Positions 1 to 9,468 of a stretch of 51,111 nt of DNA are shown piece after piece. Source of the DNA: Bradyrhizobium sp. Its GTDB lineage: Bacteria; Pseudomonadota; Alphaproteobacteria; Rhizobiales; Xanthobacteraceae. The position numbers were made by a program, and so were the translations under genes. Each line of letters begins with the position of its first letter. The stretch's first letter is position 1. The stretch spans positions 1 to 51,111 of the forward strand of contig NZ_JAGWUA010000007.1 of assembly GCF_028868675.1 (NCBI RefSeq), read 5' to 3'. The notes beneath the pieces were generated by a model. That model was not told the origin of the DNA, searched no databases, and saw nothing but the letters and a program-made list of their open reading frames with translations.

Positions 1-956
1 TCGGTGACGCGGCCCTGCGGGAAATTGTAGGTGCGGATGCGCTCGCTGCGGTCGCCGGAGCCGACCTTCTCCTTGCGGTCCGCCGAGCGCGCCGCCTCGA
101 CGCGCTGCCGTTCGGCGTCGTAGATGCGCGAGCGCAGGATGTTCATGGCCGACGCCCGATTCTTGTGTTGCGAGCGGCTGTCCTGCATCATCACGACGAT
201 GCCGGTCGGGATGTGGGTGATGCGGATCGCCGATTCCGTCTTGTTGACGTGCTGGCCGCCGGCGCCCTGCGCGCGCATGGTCTCGATCCGCAAGTCCTCG
301 TTCTTGATGTCGACGTCGACGTCTTCGACCTCCGGCAGCACGGCGACCGTCGCGGCCGAGGTGTGGATGCGCCCTTGCGTCTCGGTGTCGGGCACCCGCT
401 GCACCCGGTGCACGCCGGATTCGAACTTCAGCTTCGAGAACGCGCCGCGGCCCTGCACCTCCGCGACGATCTCCTTGTAGCCGCCGACCGTGCCTTCGCT
501 CGCCGAGATGACGTCGACCTTCCAGCCCTGCAGACCGGCAAAGCGCTCGTACATCCGGAACAGGTCGCCGGCGAACAGCGAGGCCTCGTCGCCGCCGGTG
601 CCGGCGCGGATCTCCAGCACCACGTTGCGGTCGTCCATGGCATCCTTGGGCAGGAGCGCAAGGCGGATCTTCTGCACGAGGTCGTCGATCTTCGGCGCCA
701 GATCGCCGCGTTCGGCCTCCGCCATCGCGCGCATCTCGGCGTCGGTCGCGGGATCGGCGATCAGCGCCTCGGTGTCGGAGAGCTCCTTGACGGCAGCACG
801 ATAGGCCTTCACCGCCTCGATCAGCGGAGCGATCTCGGCGAGCTCGCGCGTGATCTGCACATAGCGCTCCGAGCTCACCTGGCCGAGCAGCTCGTTCTCG
901 AGCGAAGCATGGTGCGCCAGCAGAACGTCCAGTTTGGCTTCGGGGAGTGACGGCAT
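1..956 (-). CDS. prfA: Peptide chain release factor 1 (partial, C-terminus beyond the left edge)
   Basis: Class I release factor that recognises UAA and UAG in the ribosomal A site and triggers peptidyl-tRNA hydrolysis. The visible 318 codons begin [10 protein letters not shown] and run off the window, so roughly 40 residues of the usual ~360 are missing. The catalytic GGQ loop is present within [15 protein letters not shown] at about residues 230-243, followed by the HIPTGIVV and SQHKNRASA segments typical of RF1/RF2. RF1 is preferred over RF2 because of overall similarity to bacterial PrfA and the absence of an RF2-type frameshift at the start. It lies 54 bp downstream of ptsP on the same strand, so the two may be cotranscribed. 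The prmC methylase that usually follows prfA would lie outside the window. Confidence 0.95.
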   Translation of the reverse strand, partial: MPSLPEAKLDVLLAHHASLENELLGQVSSERYVQITRELAEIAPLIEAVKAYRAAVKELSDTEALIADPATDAEMRAMAEAERGDLAPKIDDLVQKIRLALLPKDAMDDRNVVLEIRAGTGGDEASLFAGDLFRMYERFAGLQGWKVDVISASEGTVGGYKEIVAEVQGRGAFSKLKFESGVHRVQRVPDTETQGRIHTSAATVAVLPEVEDVDVDIKNEDLRIETMRAQGAGGQHVNKTESAIRITHIPTGIVVMMQDSRSQHKNRASAMNILRSRIYDAERQRVEAARSADRKEKVGSGDRSERIRTYNFPQGRVT

Positions 957-1010
957 CGGGCAAGTCTCAAATGGCGAAAAGGAGCAGGGCGGGGCGGCGA
1001 AGACGGCCCG

Positions 1011-3278
1011 CTACAACGGCAGCCCTTCGGCCTCGGCAAACTCCGTCAGCTTCTGCCGGATCGGGACGGTGCCTGCGGGCGCATCCAGCAGCGGCCCGAG
1101 CATCGCCTCCGCCTTGCTGGCGTCGAGCTCGAGGATCATCGCCTTGACCGGTCCAAGCGCGGTCGCCGACAGCGACAGCGAGCGATAGCCCATCGCGATC
1201 AGCGCCAGCGCGCCGATTGGCTTGGAGGCCATCTCGCCGCACAGCGACACCGACTTCTTCGCCGCATTGGCCTTGCGCGCGATTTCGCGCAGCACGCGCA
1301 GGATCGGGGCCGACATGGTGTCGAAGCGCTCGGAGACCTTTGCGTTGCCGCGGTCGACCGCGAACAGGAACTGGAACAGGTCGTTGGAGCCGACCGAGAT
1401 GAAGTCGACCTTGGTCAGGAGCTCGTCGAGCTGATAGAGCAGCGCCGGAACCTCGACCATGGTGCCGATGTCGATGCGCTCCGGCAGCGTATGGCCGTGC
1501 TGGCGCAGATAGGTCAGCTCGCGTTCGACCAGTGCCTTCGCGGCATCGAATTCCGCGACCTCCGAGATCATCGGGAACATCACCTTCAGCGCGCGGCCGC
1601 CGCCGGCGCGCAGCAGCGCGCGGATCTGGCCGCGCAACAGCCCCGGACGATCGAGACCGAGCCGGATCGCGCGCCAGCCGAGCGCGGGATTTTCCTCGAT
1701 CACCGTCTCCATGTAGGGCAGCGCCTTGTCGCCGCCGATGTCGAGGGTGCGGAAGGTGACGGGTTTCGTGCCGGCGGCGTCGAGCACCGTGCGATAGAGC
1801 GTAAGCTGGTCGGACGTGCGCGGCAGGCTCTGCCCGACCATGAATTGCAGCTCGGTGCGGAACAGCCCGATGCCGGCGCTGCCGGTGTCGTCGATATGCG
1901 GCAGGTCGATGACGAGGCCGGCGTTGATCATCAGCTCGACCGGCTGGCCGTCTTTGGTGATGCAGGAGCGCTCGCGCAGCGCCAGATATTGCGCCTGGCG
2001 GCGGGCGCGGAAGCGCACGCGTTCGGCGTAGGCCGCCTCGATCTCCTGCGACGGCCGGATGTAGATCGAGCCGGAGGTGCCGTCGACGATGATGGCGTCG
2101 CCGGGGTCCGCAATGCCGGGCGCGTTCGGGATCTCGCCGACCGCAGGGATGCCGAGCGCGCGCGCCACGATCGAGACGTGAGAATTGGCGGTGCCCTCCT
2201 CCAGCACCAGGCCGCGCAGGCGCTTGCGGTCGTAGTCGAGCAGCGCCGCCGGTCCCATGGCGCGCGCGATCAGGATGGCGTTGTCGGGCAGCTGTTCGCG
2301 CGAGGGCGCGTGATCCTGGCCGACGAGCTGCCGCATCAGGCGGTGCCCGAGGTCCTCGAGGTCGTGCAGCCGGTCGCGCAGGTAAGGATCGGTGGAGCGC
2401 AGCATGCGGGCGCGGGTGTCGGACTGCACGCGCTCGACGGCGGCCTCCGCCGTCAGGCCCGTGGCGACCGCCTCGTGCAGCTTGTGCGACCAGCCCTGGT
2501 CGTTGGCGAACATCCGGTAGGCCTCGAGCACGTCGCGGTGCTCGCCGCCTTCGGCGACGTCGCCGCGCTCCAGCATGCGGTCGAGATCGGCGCGCAGCTT
2601 GGCGAGCGCGGTATCGAGCCGCTTGATCTCCTTGGGCAGGTCCTCGGCGATGTAGTTGTTGATGACGACGCGCGGCTCGTGCAGCACCACATGCCCGAGC
2701 GCGATGCCGTCCGACAGGATGGCGCCGGTCTTGTGCAGGGAGTGGCGCGCGGCGGGCTCGAGGCCCGGCTGCGCCAGCGCGGACAATTCGCCGGAAGCGA
2801 TCAGCTCCGCCAGCACCATGGCGGTGGTCTGCAGCGCCTCCAGCTCCTCCTCGACATAGGTGCGCTTGGCGCGATTCTGCACCACCAGCACGCCGAGCGT
2901 ATTGCCGGCGCGCAGGATCGGCACGCCGAGGAAGGAGTGGTAGATCTCTTCGCCGGTCTCGGGGCGGAACGAGAAGGCCGGGTGGCTCTGCGCGTCGCTC
3001 AGGTTGAGCGGGGTCGCTTCGCTGGCGACGAGGCCGACCAGGCCCTCATGGGCGCTCAGCACGGTATGGTGTACCGCCTCGCGATTCAGGCCCTCGGTGG
3101 CGTAGAGCTCGAGGGTGTTGTCGACGCGCAGCACGTAGACCGAGCAGACCTCGGCCACCATGTTGGCGGCGATCAAGACCACGATCTTGTCCAGCCGCTC
3201 CTGGGCCGAGACCTGCTCCGCCATGGTTTCGCGGAGCCGTCTCAACAAGACGCGGGGACCTCCCGACGTGCTCCGCAT
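1011..3278 (-). CDS. ptsP: PTS-Ntr enzyme I (phosphoenolpyruvate-protein phosphotransferase with GAF domain)
   Basis: First phosphotransferase of the nitrogen-related PTS. It autophosphorylates from PEP and passes phosphate to NPr. The protein has 755 residues, the usual EI-Ntr size. It has an N-terminal GAF domain (about 20-165, the glutamine-sensing part in characterised homologs), a helical PEP-utiliser N-terminal domain (about 190-320), a swivelling phosphohistidine domain with the active His at about 367 in GTANSHVSIVARALGIP, and a TIM-barrel PEP-binding domain (about 430-725) with GGDKALPY and a SVGSNDLFQF segment. The chosen ATG (MRSTSG) is the ORF start; a later Met (LRETMAEQ) is a possible alternative. 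No sugar-specific EII genes are nearby, which fits a regulatory rather than transport PTS. Confidence 0.95.
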   Translation of the reverse strand: MRSTSGGPRVLLRRLRETMAEQVSAQERLDKIVVLIAANMVAEVCSVYVLRVDNTLELYATEGLNREAVHHTVLSAHEGLVGLVASEATPLNLSDAQSHPAFSFRPETGEEIYHSFLGVPILRAGNTLGVLVVQNRAKRTYVEEELEALQTTAMVLAELIASGELSALAQPGLEPAARHSLHKTGAILSDGIALGHVVLHEPRVVINNYIAEDLPKEIKRLDTALAKLRADLDRMLERGDVAEGGEHRDVLEAYRMFANDQGWSHKLHEAVATGLTAEAAVERVQSDTRARMLRSTDPYLRDRLHDLEDLGHRLMRQLVGQDHAPSREQLPDNAILIARAMGPAALLDYDRKRLRGLVLEEGTANSHVSIVARALGIPAVGEIPNAPGIADPGDAIIVDGTSGSIYIRPSQEIEAAYAERVRFRARRQAQYLALRERSCITKDGQPVELMINAGLVIDLPHIDDTGSAGIGLFRTELQFMVGQSLPRTSDQLTLYRTVLDAAGTKPVTFRTLDIGGDKALPYMETVIEENPALGWRAIRLGLDRPGLLRGQIRALLRAGGGRALKVMFPMISEVAEFDAAKALVERELTYLRQHGHTLPERIDIGTMVEVPALLYQLDELLTKVDFISVGSNDLFQFLFAVDRGNAKVSERFDTMSAPILRVLREIARKANAAKKSVSLCGEMASKPIGALALIAMGYRSLSLSATALGPVKAMILELDASKAEAMLGPLLDAPAGTVPIRQKLTEFAEAEGLPL

Positions 3279-3380
3279 GTGCCGTCAATCTCCTCCACAG
3301 GCCCCGCCGGTTCCTGGCCGGGGGCTGGCCCAAAACTCCAGAAAAACAACACATTTGGTCATCCGGCGCCGGCGCAAGCC

Positions 3381-3547
3381 CAAATCTTCCCAAGACCAAA
3401 TCCCAAGATTTGACGCCTGGACCGACGCAAGCGCCGCCTCAACCGGGGCACGGTCTGCGGCAGCCCACCCTGTTCGCCGTATAGCGAATCGAGGCTTGTT
3501 TTGCCAAGCAAAACGCTTGCCAGATGCGAAGGTGTGTACACCTTCGC
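3381..3547. promoter_or_regulatory. Three perfect inverted repeats between lysC and ptsP
   Basis: The 298-bp gap upstream of ptsP and downstream of lysC contains three perfect stem-loops: CAAATCTT/AAGATTTG at 3381-3412 (16-nt loop), GTTTTGC/GCAAAAC at 3498-3514 (3-nt loop) and GCGAAGGTGT/ACACCTTCGC at 3526-3547 (2-nt loop). The last lies about 30 bp past the lysC stop and could terminate lysC, but no clean T-run follows it. The one nearest ptsP could form in a leader RNA. Function is not established. Confidence 0.4.
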
Positions 3548-3576
3548 AATGCTGCGGCCGCTAAGAGAAAATTCGT

Positions 3577-4833
3577 CTAAACCTGATCGAGACCGTAGAG
3601 CGTATGCAGCGTTCGCACCGCGAGTTCGGTATAGGCGGTGTCGATCAGGACCGAGAATTTGATCTCGGAGGTTGTAATGGCGCGGATGTTGATGTTCCGC
3701 GCAGCGAGCGCCGAGAACGCCTGGGCGGCGACGCCGGCATGGCTGCGCATGCCGCTGCCAATGACGGAAATCTTGGCGACGTCGGTGGCGCTGTCGAGCC
3801 GGGCGTAGCCGATCTTCGCCTTGGCGGCGGTAATGGTGTCCTTGGCGCGGACGTAGTCGGCGGCCGGCACCGTGAAGGTGAGATCGGTGGTCTTGCCGTC
3901 CTCGGAGACGTTCTGCACGATCATGTCGACGTTGATGTTGGCGTCCGCCAGCGGGCCGAAGATCGAGGCGGCAACCCCGGGCTTGTCCTGGATCTGGCGC
4001 ACCGAGATCTGGGCCTCGTCCTTGGAGAAGGCGATGCCGGTGACGACGTGGCTTTCCATGATCTCCTCCTCGCTGCAGATCAGCGTGCCCGGCGGCTGGT
4101 TGGCGTGCGGGTCGATATCCTCGGGCTTGTCGAAGCTGGAGCGCACGAAGATCGGCATGTTGTGGACCATGCCGAGTTCCACCGAGCGCACCTGCAGCAC
4201 CTTGGCGCCCTGGGACGCCAGTTCCAGCATGTCCTCGAACGCGATCTTGTCGAGCCGGCGCGCCTTCGGCACGATTCGCGGGTCCGTGGTGTAGACGCCG
4301 TCGACGTCGGTATAGATGTCGCAGCGGTCCGCCTTGATCGCGGCGGCGATCGCCACCGCCGAGGTGTCGGAGCCGCCGCGGCCGAGCGTGGTGATGCGGT
4401 TGGTCTGGGGATTGATGCCCTGGAAGCCGGCGACGACGGCGACTTCCTTCCGTTCCTTGAAGCGGTTGACGATCTCCTCGCCGTCGATGGCCTCGATCCG
4501 GGCCGAGGCATGGGCGTCGCTGGTCTTGATCGGAATCTGCCAGCCCTGCCAGGACCGCGCCTGGATGCCCATCCCCTGCAGCACGATCGCGAGCAGCCCC
4601 GAGGTGACCTGCTCGCCGGAGGCGACCACGGCGTCATATTCGCGCGCATCATGCATGGGGGACGCTTCGGTGCACCAGGCCACCAGCTCGTTGGTCTTGC
4701 CGGCCATCGCCGACACCACCACGGCAACCTCGTGCCCGGCGTCCACCTCACGCTTCACGTGGCGTGCGACGTTGCGGATACGCTCGATATTGGCGACGGA
4801 CGTGCCGCCGAATTTCATCACGAGGCGGCTCAT
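3577..4833 (-). CDS. lysC: Aspartate kinase
   Basis: Phosphorylates L-aspartate to 4-aspartyl phosphate, the entry step to lysine, threonine, methionine and diaminopimelate. The 418-residue single-function enzyme begins MSRLVMKFGGTSVANIERI with the K-F-G-G-T signature at residues 7-11. The kinase domain extends to about 245 and includes TLGRGGSDTSAVA. Two ACT domains follow (about 265-340 and 345-418), as in feedback-inhibited aspartokinases. No dihydrodipicolinate or homoserine genes are adjacent. It is divergent from the PH-domain gene at 4995. Position next to ptsP and prfA is a common alphaproteobacterial arrangement, to my recollection. Confidence 0.96.
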   Translation of the reverse strand: MSRLVMKFGGTSVANIERIRNVARHVKREVDAGHEVAVVVSAMAGKTNELVAWCTEASPMHDAREYDAVVASGEQVTSGLLAIVLQGMGIQARSWQGWQIPIKTSDAHASARIEAIDGEEIVNRFKERKEVAVVAGFQGINPQTNRITTLGRGGSDTSAVAIAAAIKADRCDIYTDVDGVYTTDPRIVPKARRLDKIAFEDMLELASQGAKVLQVRSVELGMVHNMPIFVRSSFDKPEDIDPHANQPPGTLICSEEEIMESHVVTGIAFSKDEAQISVRQIQDKPGVAASIFGPLADANINVDMIVQNVSEDGKTTDLTFTVPAADYVRAKDTITAAKAKIGYARLDSATDVAKISVIGSGMRSHAGVAAQAFSALAARNINIRAITTSEIKFSVLIDTAYTELAVRTLHTLYGLDQV

Positions 4834-4994
4834 GACGACGCGTGCATTCCCCAGTAAGGATAAGTAAGGTGACCCGCGCTAGAACGCCGCGGATACCGAC
4901 CGCGCGTATACAGAGCGGCGGCGCCGGGGGCAAGCCGGTTCCTGAAGTCGGCTCCCGCTCGTCCGGGGGGCGCAGAGTTGGGTTTATCGAGATC

Positions 4995-5462
4995 ATGGCG
5001 CGGTATATCGACGAGATCCTGCAGCCCGGCGAGAAGGTGCTGTATTCGACCAATGCGCACTGGATCTTCTATGTCCCGGCCGTTTCGGCCTGGATCGCGG
5101 CCTTGATCCTGCTCGGCATGTCCCGGATGACCGTCGTCGAGGGCCTCGTGCTGCTGTGCCTGACGGCATCTGCCCTGGTGGCGTGCCTCGCCCTCTATCT
5201 GACCCTGAAGGGCTGGTTCCATCGCTGGACCACCGAGACCGACGTGACCAATTTCAGGGTCGTGCACAAGACCGGGTTCATCACCCGCAAGACCTTCGAA
5301 ATGAGCCTCGACAAGGTGGAAAGCGTCGACGTCGACCAGTCCATCCTTGGGCGCATCTTCAACTATGGTGACGTGACGATTCGCGGAGTCGGCGAGGGCG
5401 TCGAGACGATCAGGACCATTGCCTCGCCGCTGGCGTTCCGCAATTCCATCACCACGCGGTAG
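4995..5462 (+). CDS. PH domain-containing membrane protein
   Basis: A 155-residue protein starting MARYIDEILQPGEKVLYSTN. A longer reading frame extends upstream, but this ATG begins the conserved part. Two hydrophobic segments (about residues 22-40 and 48-70) are followed by a bacterial PH-like (bPH_2) domain with TDVTNFRVVHKTGFI and VESVDVDQSILGRIFNYG, motifs typical of YdbS/YdbT-like proteins. Role unknown; members of this family are small inner-membrane proteins of undefined function. The stop lies 13 bp upstream of ubiG on the same strand, so cotranscription is likely. Confidence 0.85.
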   Translation: MARYIDEILQPGEKVLYSTNAHWIFYVPAVSAWIAALILLGMSRMTVVEGLVLLCLTASALVACLALYLTLKGWFHRWTTETDVTNFRVVHKTGFITRKTFEMSLDKVESVDVDQSILGRIFNYGDVTIRGVGEGVETIRTIASPLAFRNSITTR

Positions 5463-5475
5463 GACGGCGCGTTCC

Positions 5476-6249
5476 ATGAGCATGCAGCAAGATAGTTCCG
5501 GTCAGGGGTTGACCGCACGAGGGTCGACCGTCGACGCCGCCGAGGTCGCGAAATTCTCGAAACTCTCGGCCGAGTGGTGGGATCCGAAGGGCAAGATGGC
5601 GCCCCTTCACAAGATCAACCCGCTGCGGCTCGGCTACATCCGCGATGCCGCCTGCCGCAAGTTCGAGCGCAATGTGCGCAGCCTCAACTGCCTGTCCGGC
5701 CTGCGCCTGCTCGACATCGGCTGCGGTGCGGGCCTCTTGTGCGAGCCGCTGTCGCGCCTGGGCGCGCAGGTGATCGGCATCGATCCCTCCGCGAGCAACA
5801 TCGCCGCCGCCAAGCTGCATGCCGACAAGGGGCATCTGTCGATCGACTACCGCTGCACCACGGTGGAGGAGACCGACCCGCGCGAGCGCTTCGACATCGT
5901 GCTGGCCATGGAGGTAGTCGAGCACGTCACCGACGTCGGCGCGTTCCTGGCGCGCTGCGCCGCCATGCTGAAGCCGAACGGGCTGATGGTGGTTTCGACG
6001 CTCAACCGCAACTGGAAGAGCTTTGCGCTCGCCATCGTCGGTGCCGAATACGTCCTGCGCTGGCTGCCGCGCGGCACCCACGAGTGGAACAAGTTCGTCA
6101 CCCCCGACGAGCTCGCAAAGTACCTGCTCGACAGCCGCCTCGTCATCACCGAGCAGTCCGGCGTCGTCTACAGCCCCTTCGCCGACAAATGGAGCCTCTC
6201 CGCCGACACGGACGTGAACTACATGGTCGTGGCGGAAGGAATGGTGTGA
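5476..6249 (+). CDS. ubiG: Bifunctional 2-polyprenyl-6-hydroxyphenol methylase / 3-demethylubiquinol 3-O-methyltransferase
   Basis: SAM-dependent O-methyltransferase that carries out both O-methylations of ubiquinone synthesis at the membrane. The 257-residue protein has the motif I signature LRLLDIGCGAGLL, then VIGIDPSASNI (motif II), LAMEVVEHV and LKPNGLMVVSTLNRN, all close to UbiG. The N-terminal FSKLSAEWWDPKGKMAPLHKINPLR is also diagnostic. The start chosen is the ATG at 5476 (MSMQQDSSG). The longer frame overlaps the preceding gene and adds a non-conserved Arg-rich segment. Length matches the family (about 240-260). Confidence 0.95.
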   Translation: MSMQQDSSGQGLTARGSTVDAAEVAKFSKLSAEWWDPKGKMAPLHKINPLRLGYIRDAACRKFERNVRSLNCLSGLRLLDIGCGAGLLCEPLSRLGAQVIGIDPSASNIAAAKLHADKGHLSIDYRCTTVEETDPRERFDIVLAMEVVEHVTDVGAFLARCAAMLKPNGLMVVSTLNRNWKSFALAIVGAEYVLRWLPRGTHEWNKFVTPDELAKYLLDSRLVITEQSGVVYSPFADKWSLSADTDVNYMVVAEGMV

Positions 6250-6279
6250 GGGGCGTGAGTCGCGTGCCCCAGCGACAGT

Positions 6280-6307
6280 GTCGTCCCTGCGAACGCAGGG
6301 ACCCATA
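6280..6307. repeat. Single REP palindrome upstream of the GIY-YIG gene
   Basis: GTCCCTGCG/CGCAGGGAC, a perfect 9-bp stem with an AA loop (6283-6302), preceded by GTC and followed by CCATA. It matches the ends of the 128-150 bp REPIN elements elsewhere in the window. It lies 41 bp before the ATG of the GIY-YIG gene and 30 bp after ubiG. Confidence 0.85.
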
Positions 6308-6347
6308 GCCACCGGCTGCTGTTGTTGAACGAGGTAGGCGCCCAGTC

Positions 6348-6629
6348 ATGTACTACGTCTACATCCTCGCCAGTCGCCGTCACGGGACGCTGTACATCGG
6401 TGTAACCAACTCGCTGCAGAAGCGACTGGAAGAACACCGAGCCGGCAAGGGCTCTGAATTTGTCAGGAAGTACGGCGTGTATCGCCTCGTGTATGCGGAG
6501 ACCTATGAACGGGCAGAAGACGCGATCGCCCGAGAAAAGCAACTGAAGCGCTGGAAGCGCGATTGGAAGATCGAGTTGATCGAGCGCGACAATCTCGAAT
6601 GGCGTGATCTCAGCGATCTACTGGTCTGA
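6348..6629 (+). CDS. GIY-YIG nuclease family protein (stand-alone, UPF0213-like)
   Basis: A 93-residue single-domain GIY-YIG protein. The N-terminal YVYIL and TLYIGVTN supply the paired GIY/YIG-type strands. They are followed by LQKRLEEHRAG (catalytic-helix Arg), the LVYAET segment and the AIAREKQLKRWKRDWKIELI stretch common to small bacterial GIY-YIG proteins. The family cleaves DNA in characterised members; the small stand-alone clade has no settled role. The gene is flanked on both sides by REP palindromes (one end 41 bp upstream, a full inverted pair starting 31 bp downstream). Its codons look less GC-biased at third positions than neighbouring genes, suggesting recent acquisition or mobility. 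Start ATG is unambiguous (MYYVYIL). Confidence 0.92.
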   Translation: MYYVYILASRRHGTLYIGVTNSLQKRLEEHRAGKGSEFVRKYGVYRLVYAETYERAEDAIAREKQLKRWKRDWKIELIERDNLEWRDLSDLLV

Positions 6630-6660
6630 TGTGACAGACAGGCCGAGCCAATTTTTCGGT

Positions 6661-6790
6661 GTCGTCCCTGCGAACGCGGGGACCCCTACCGCGGAATCTA
6701 TCATGTGTGCGCGGCGGGTGGATGCGTAGCTGATCGCCTTCGCAAGAACTCTGTCCTGGGGTTATGGGTCCCTGCGTTCGCAGGGACGAC
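6661..6790. repeat. REPIN-like element, copy 1 (130 bp)
   Basis: Two REP palindromes in inverted orientation bound a short spacer. Left end GTCGTCCCTGCGAACGCGGG and right end ending CGCAGGGACGAC form near-identical terminal inverted repeats of about 28 bp (two mismatches). The interior has the ACCGCGGAATC and CTTCGCAAGAACT...CTGGGGTTATGG blocks shared with other copies. It starts 31 bp after the GIY-YIG stop. Confidence 0.88.
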
Positions 6791-6903
6791 AGTTGAGTTT
6801 ATTGCGCGGGCATCGCTCCCATGACGTACCTGAGGTTGACCTGATAATCTGCTCCCGGCAGGTTGTCGCGGCATTCCTCGTTGCCACGTCTCCATCCCCA
6901 CCC

Positions 6904-7803
6904 ATGCTCACGATCGCCAGCCTCTGGATTCCCTTCACCATCGTCGCTGCGCTCGGGCAGGTCGCGCGCAATGCGATGCAGCGGTCGCTGACGGGGCCGC
7001 TCGGCACCTGGGGCGCGACCAATATCCGCTTCCTGTTCGGCTTTCCGTTCTCGGTGCTGTTCTATGCGACGGTGCTCGTCGTCTCCGGCGATCATGTCAC
7101 GACGCCGCCTTCGATGTTCTGGCCGTGGCTGCTCCTGGGCGCGCTCAGCCAGATCCTCGCCACCGGGCTGATGCTGGTCGCGATGAACACCCGTTCCTTC
7201 GTGGTGACGACCGCCTACCTCAAGACCGAGGCGATTCAGACCGCGATCTTCGGCTTCGTCTTCCTCGGCGATCACCTGACCTGGCTGAAGGTGCTGGCGA
7301 TCGTGATCGCCACGGTCGGCGTCGTCATCACCGCGCTCAGGCCCGGCGGCGAGAAGAGCTTTGCGGAATTGAAGCCGACCATCATCGGCCTGGTCGCGGC
7401 CGCGGCCTTCGCGCTGTCGGCGGTCGGTTTTCGCGGCGCGATCATCACGGTGCCCGGCGTCTCCTTCGTCACGGCCGCGTCGTTCACGCTGGTGCTGGGG
7501 CTGTTCGTGCAGACGCTGGTGCTGACGGTCTACCTGCTCTCGCGCGCGCCAAAAATCCTGCAGGACATCCTGAGGCTCTGGAAGCCGTCGATGCTCGCCG
7601 GCTTCACGGGCGCCTTTGCCTCGCAGTTCTGGTTCCTGTCGTTCGCGCTGACGGCCGCCGCCAACGTCCGCACGCTCGCGCTGGTCGAGGTGCTGTTCGC
7701 GCAAGGCGTGGCCTACTACTCGTTCAAGCAGCCGATCTCTGCGCGCGAGCTCGCAGGCATCGTGCTGATCGTGATCGGCGTCGCGGTGCTGGTGGGGGCG
7801 TGA
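6904..7803 (+). CDS. EamA/DMT-family transporter
   Basis: A 299-residue integral membrane protein beginning MLTIASLWIPFTIVAALGQV. About ten hydrophobic segments in two homologous halves fit the drug/metabolite transporter superfamily (EamA). Substrate cannot be read from sequence. The ATG at 6904 is preferred; the longer frame starts inside the repeat-derived upstream DNA. The gene stands alone on the plus strand and converges with the DUF1178 gene 9 bp downstream. Confidence 0.85.
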   Translation: MLTIASLWIPFTIVAALGQVARNAMQRSLTGPLGTWGATNIRFLFGFPFSVLFYATVLVVSGDHVTTPPSMFWPWLLLGALSQILATGLMLVAMNTRSFVVTTAYLKTEAIQTAIFGFVFLGDHLTWLKVLAIVIATVGVVITALRPGGEKSFAELKPTIIGLVAAAAFALSAVGFRGAIITVPGVSFVTAASFTLVLGLFVQTLVLTVYLLSRAPKILQDILRLWKPSMLAGFTGAFASQFWFLSFALTAAANVRTLALVEVLFAQGVAYYSFKQPISARELAGIVLIVIGVAVLVGA

Positions 7804-7812
7804 CGCTCCGCG

Positions 7813-8282
7813 TCAATTCCTGTCTTCGGGCAGGGTCGGCAGCGGCGAGACCTCGATGCCTTCGTCGATCAGGGCCTTGGCCTCGCCGGGCGAGGCCTCT
7901 CCGTAGATCGGGCGATGCTCCTTGTCGCCGTAATGCATCGCACGCGCCTCGTTGGGGAAGCGCTCGCCGACATTGTCGGCGTTCTTGACGATGTGATCGC
8001 GCAATTCCTTCAGCTTGGCGCGCAGGTCGCGTTCCTGCGCCATCATCAGCGATGTCGGCGCCTGCTGCGGAGCCTCGGCTGGCTTCGCGGGCGCGGGCTC
8101 CTGCGCCGGCTCGCGACCCTTCTTGCCGACGATGCGCGGCGCCATGATCGCCTTGTCGACCTTGGCCGAGCCGCAGACCGGACAGGTCACGAGCTTGCGC
8201 TTGACCTGCTGCTCGTAGGCCGAGGAGTTTTGGAACCAGCTCTCGAACTCGTGGCTGCGGTCGCAGCGGAGCGTGTAGCGGA

Positions 8283-8286
<4 letters not shown>
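7813..8286 (-). CDS. DUF1178 family protein
   Basis: A 157-residue protein of the DUF1178 family, widespread in alpha- and betaproteobacteria and of unknown function. It begins MIRYTLRCDRSHEFESWFQNSSAYE. Possible metal-binding residues are C8 with H12 and the CPVCGS knuckle at about 35-40. The C-terminal half carries VKNADNVGERFPNEARAMHYGDKEHRPIYGEA-type conserved text. Its ATG overlaps the stop of the upstream nitrilase gene by 4 bp (ATGA), so the two are translationally coupled. Confidence 0.9.
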
Positions 8287-9157
<871 letters not shown>

Positions 9158-9161
<4 letters not shown>

Positions 9162-9433
9162 GAGGTCGCCCTCACGCTGGACAACAATCCATCGAGCTTG
9201 CCTTCGCGGTCGAGCGCGTAGAGATCGTCGCAGCCCCCGACATGGGTCTCGCCGATCCATATCTGCGGAAAGGTCGCGCCCGCGCCGGCGCGGTTGTACA
9301 TGGCCTCCCGCCAGGACGGATCCTTGGCAACATCGAACTCGATGAAGGCTGCGTTCTTGCGGGTCAGCAGCGATTTTGCCGCGGAACAATAGCCGCAGCC
9401 CGGCCTGGTGTAGATCTCGACAGCAGAGGTCAT
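9158..9433 (-). CDS. grxC: Glutaredoxin 3
   Basis: A 91-residue thioredoxin-fold redox protein that reduces disulfides and glutathionylated proteins with glutathione. The active site is CGYC within RPGCGYCSAAKSLL, rather than the commoner CPYC. GSH-binding features are TFPQIWIG (cis-Pro) and HVGGCDDL. The ATG at 9433 (MTSAVEIYTRPG) is the natural start; an in-frame ATG six codons earlier is possible. First gene of the grxC-nitrilase-DUF1178 operon, with its stop overlapping the nitrilase start. Confidence 0.94.
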
Positions 9434-9468
9434 CTCGCCTGGCGCTCTCATTTCGTGAATTATTTGAA

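Noticed and set aside
1491..3413. A 640-codon frame antisense to ptsP
   Set aside because: Same effect as above. The sense strand encodes an intact enzyme with all motifs and the antisense translation has only compositional bias.
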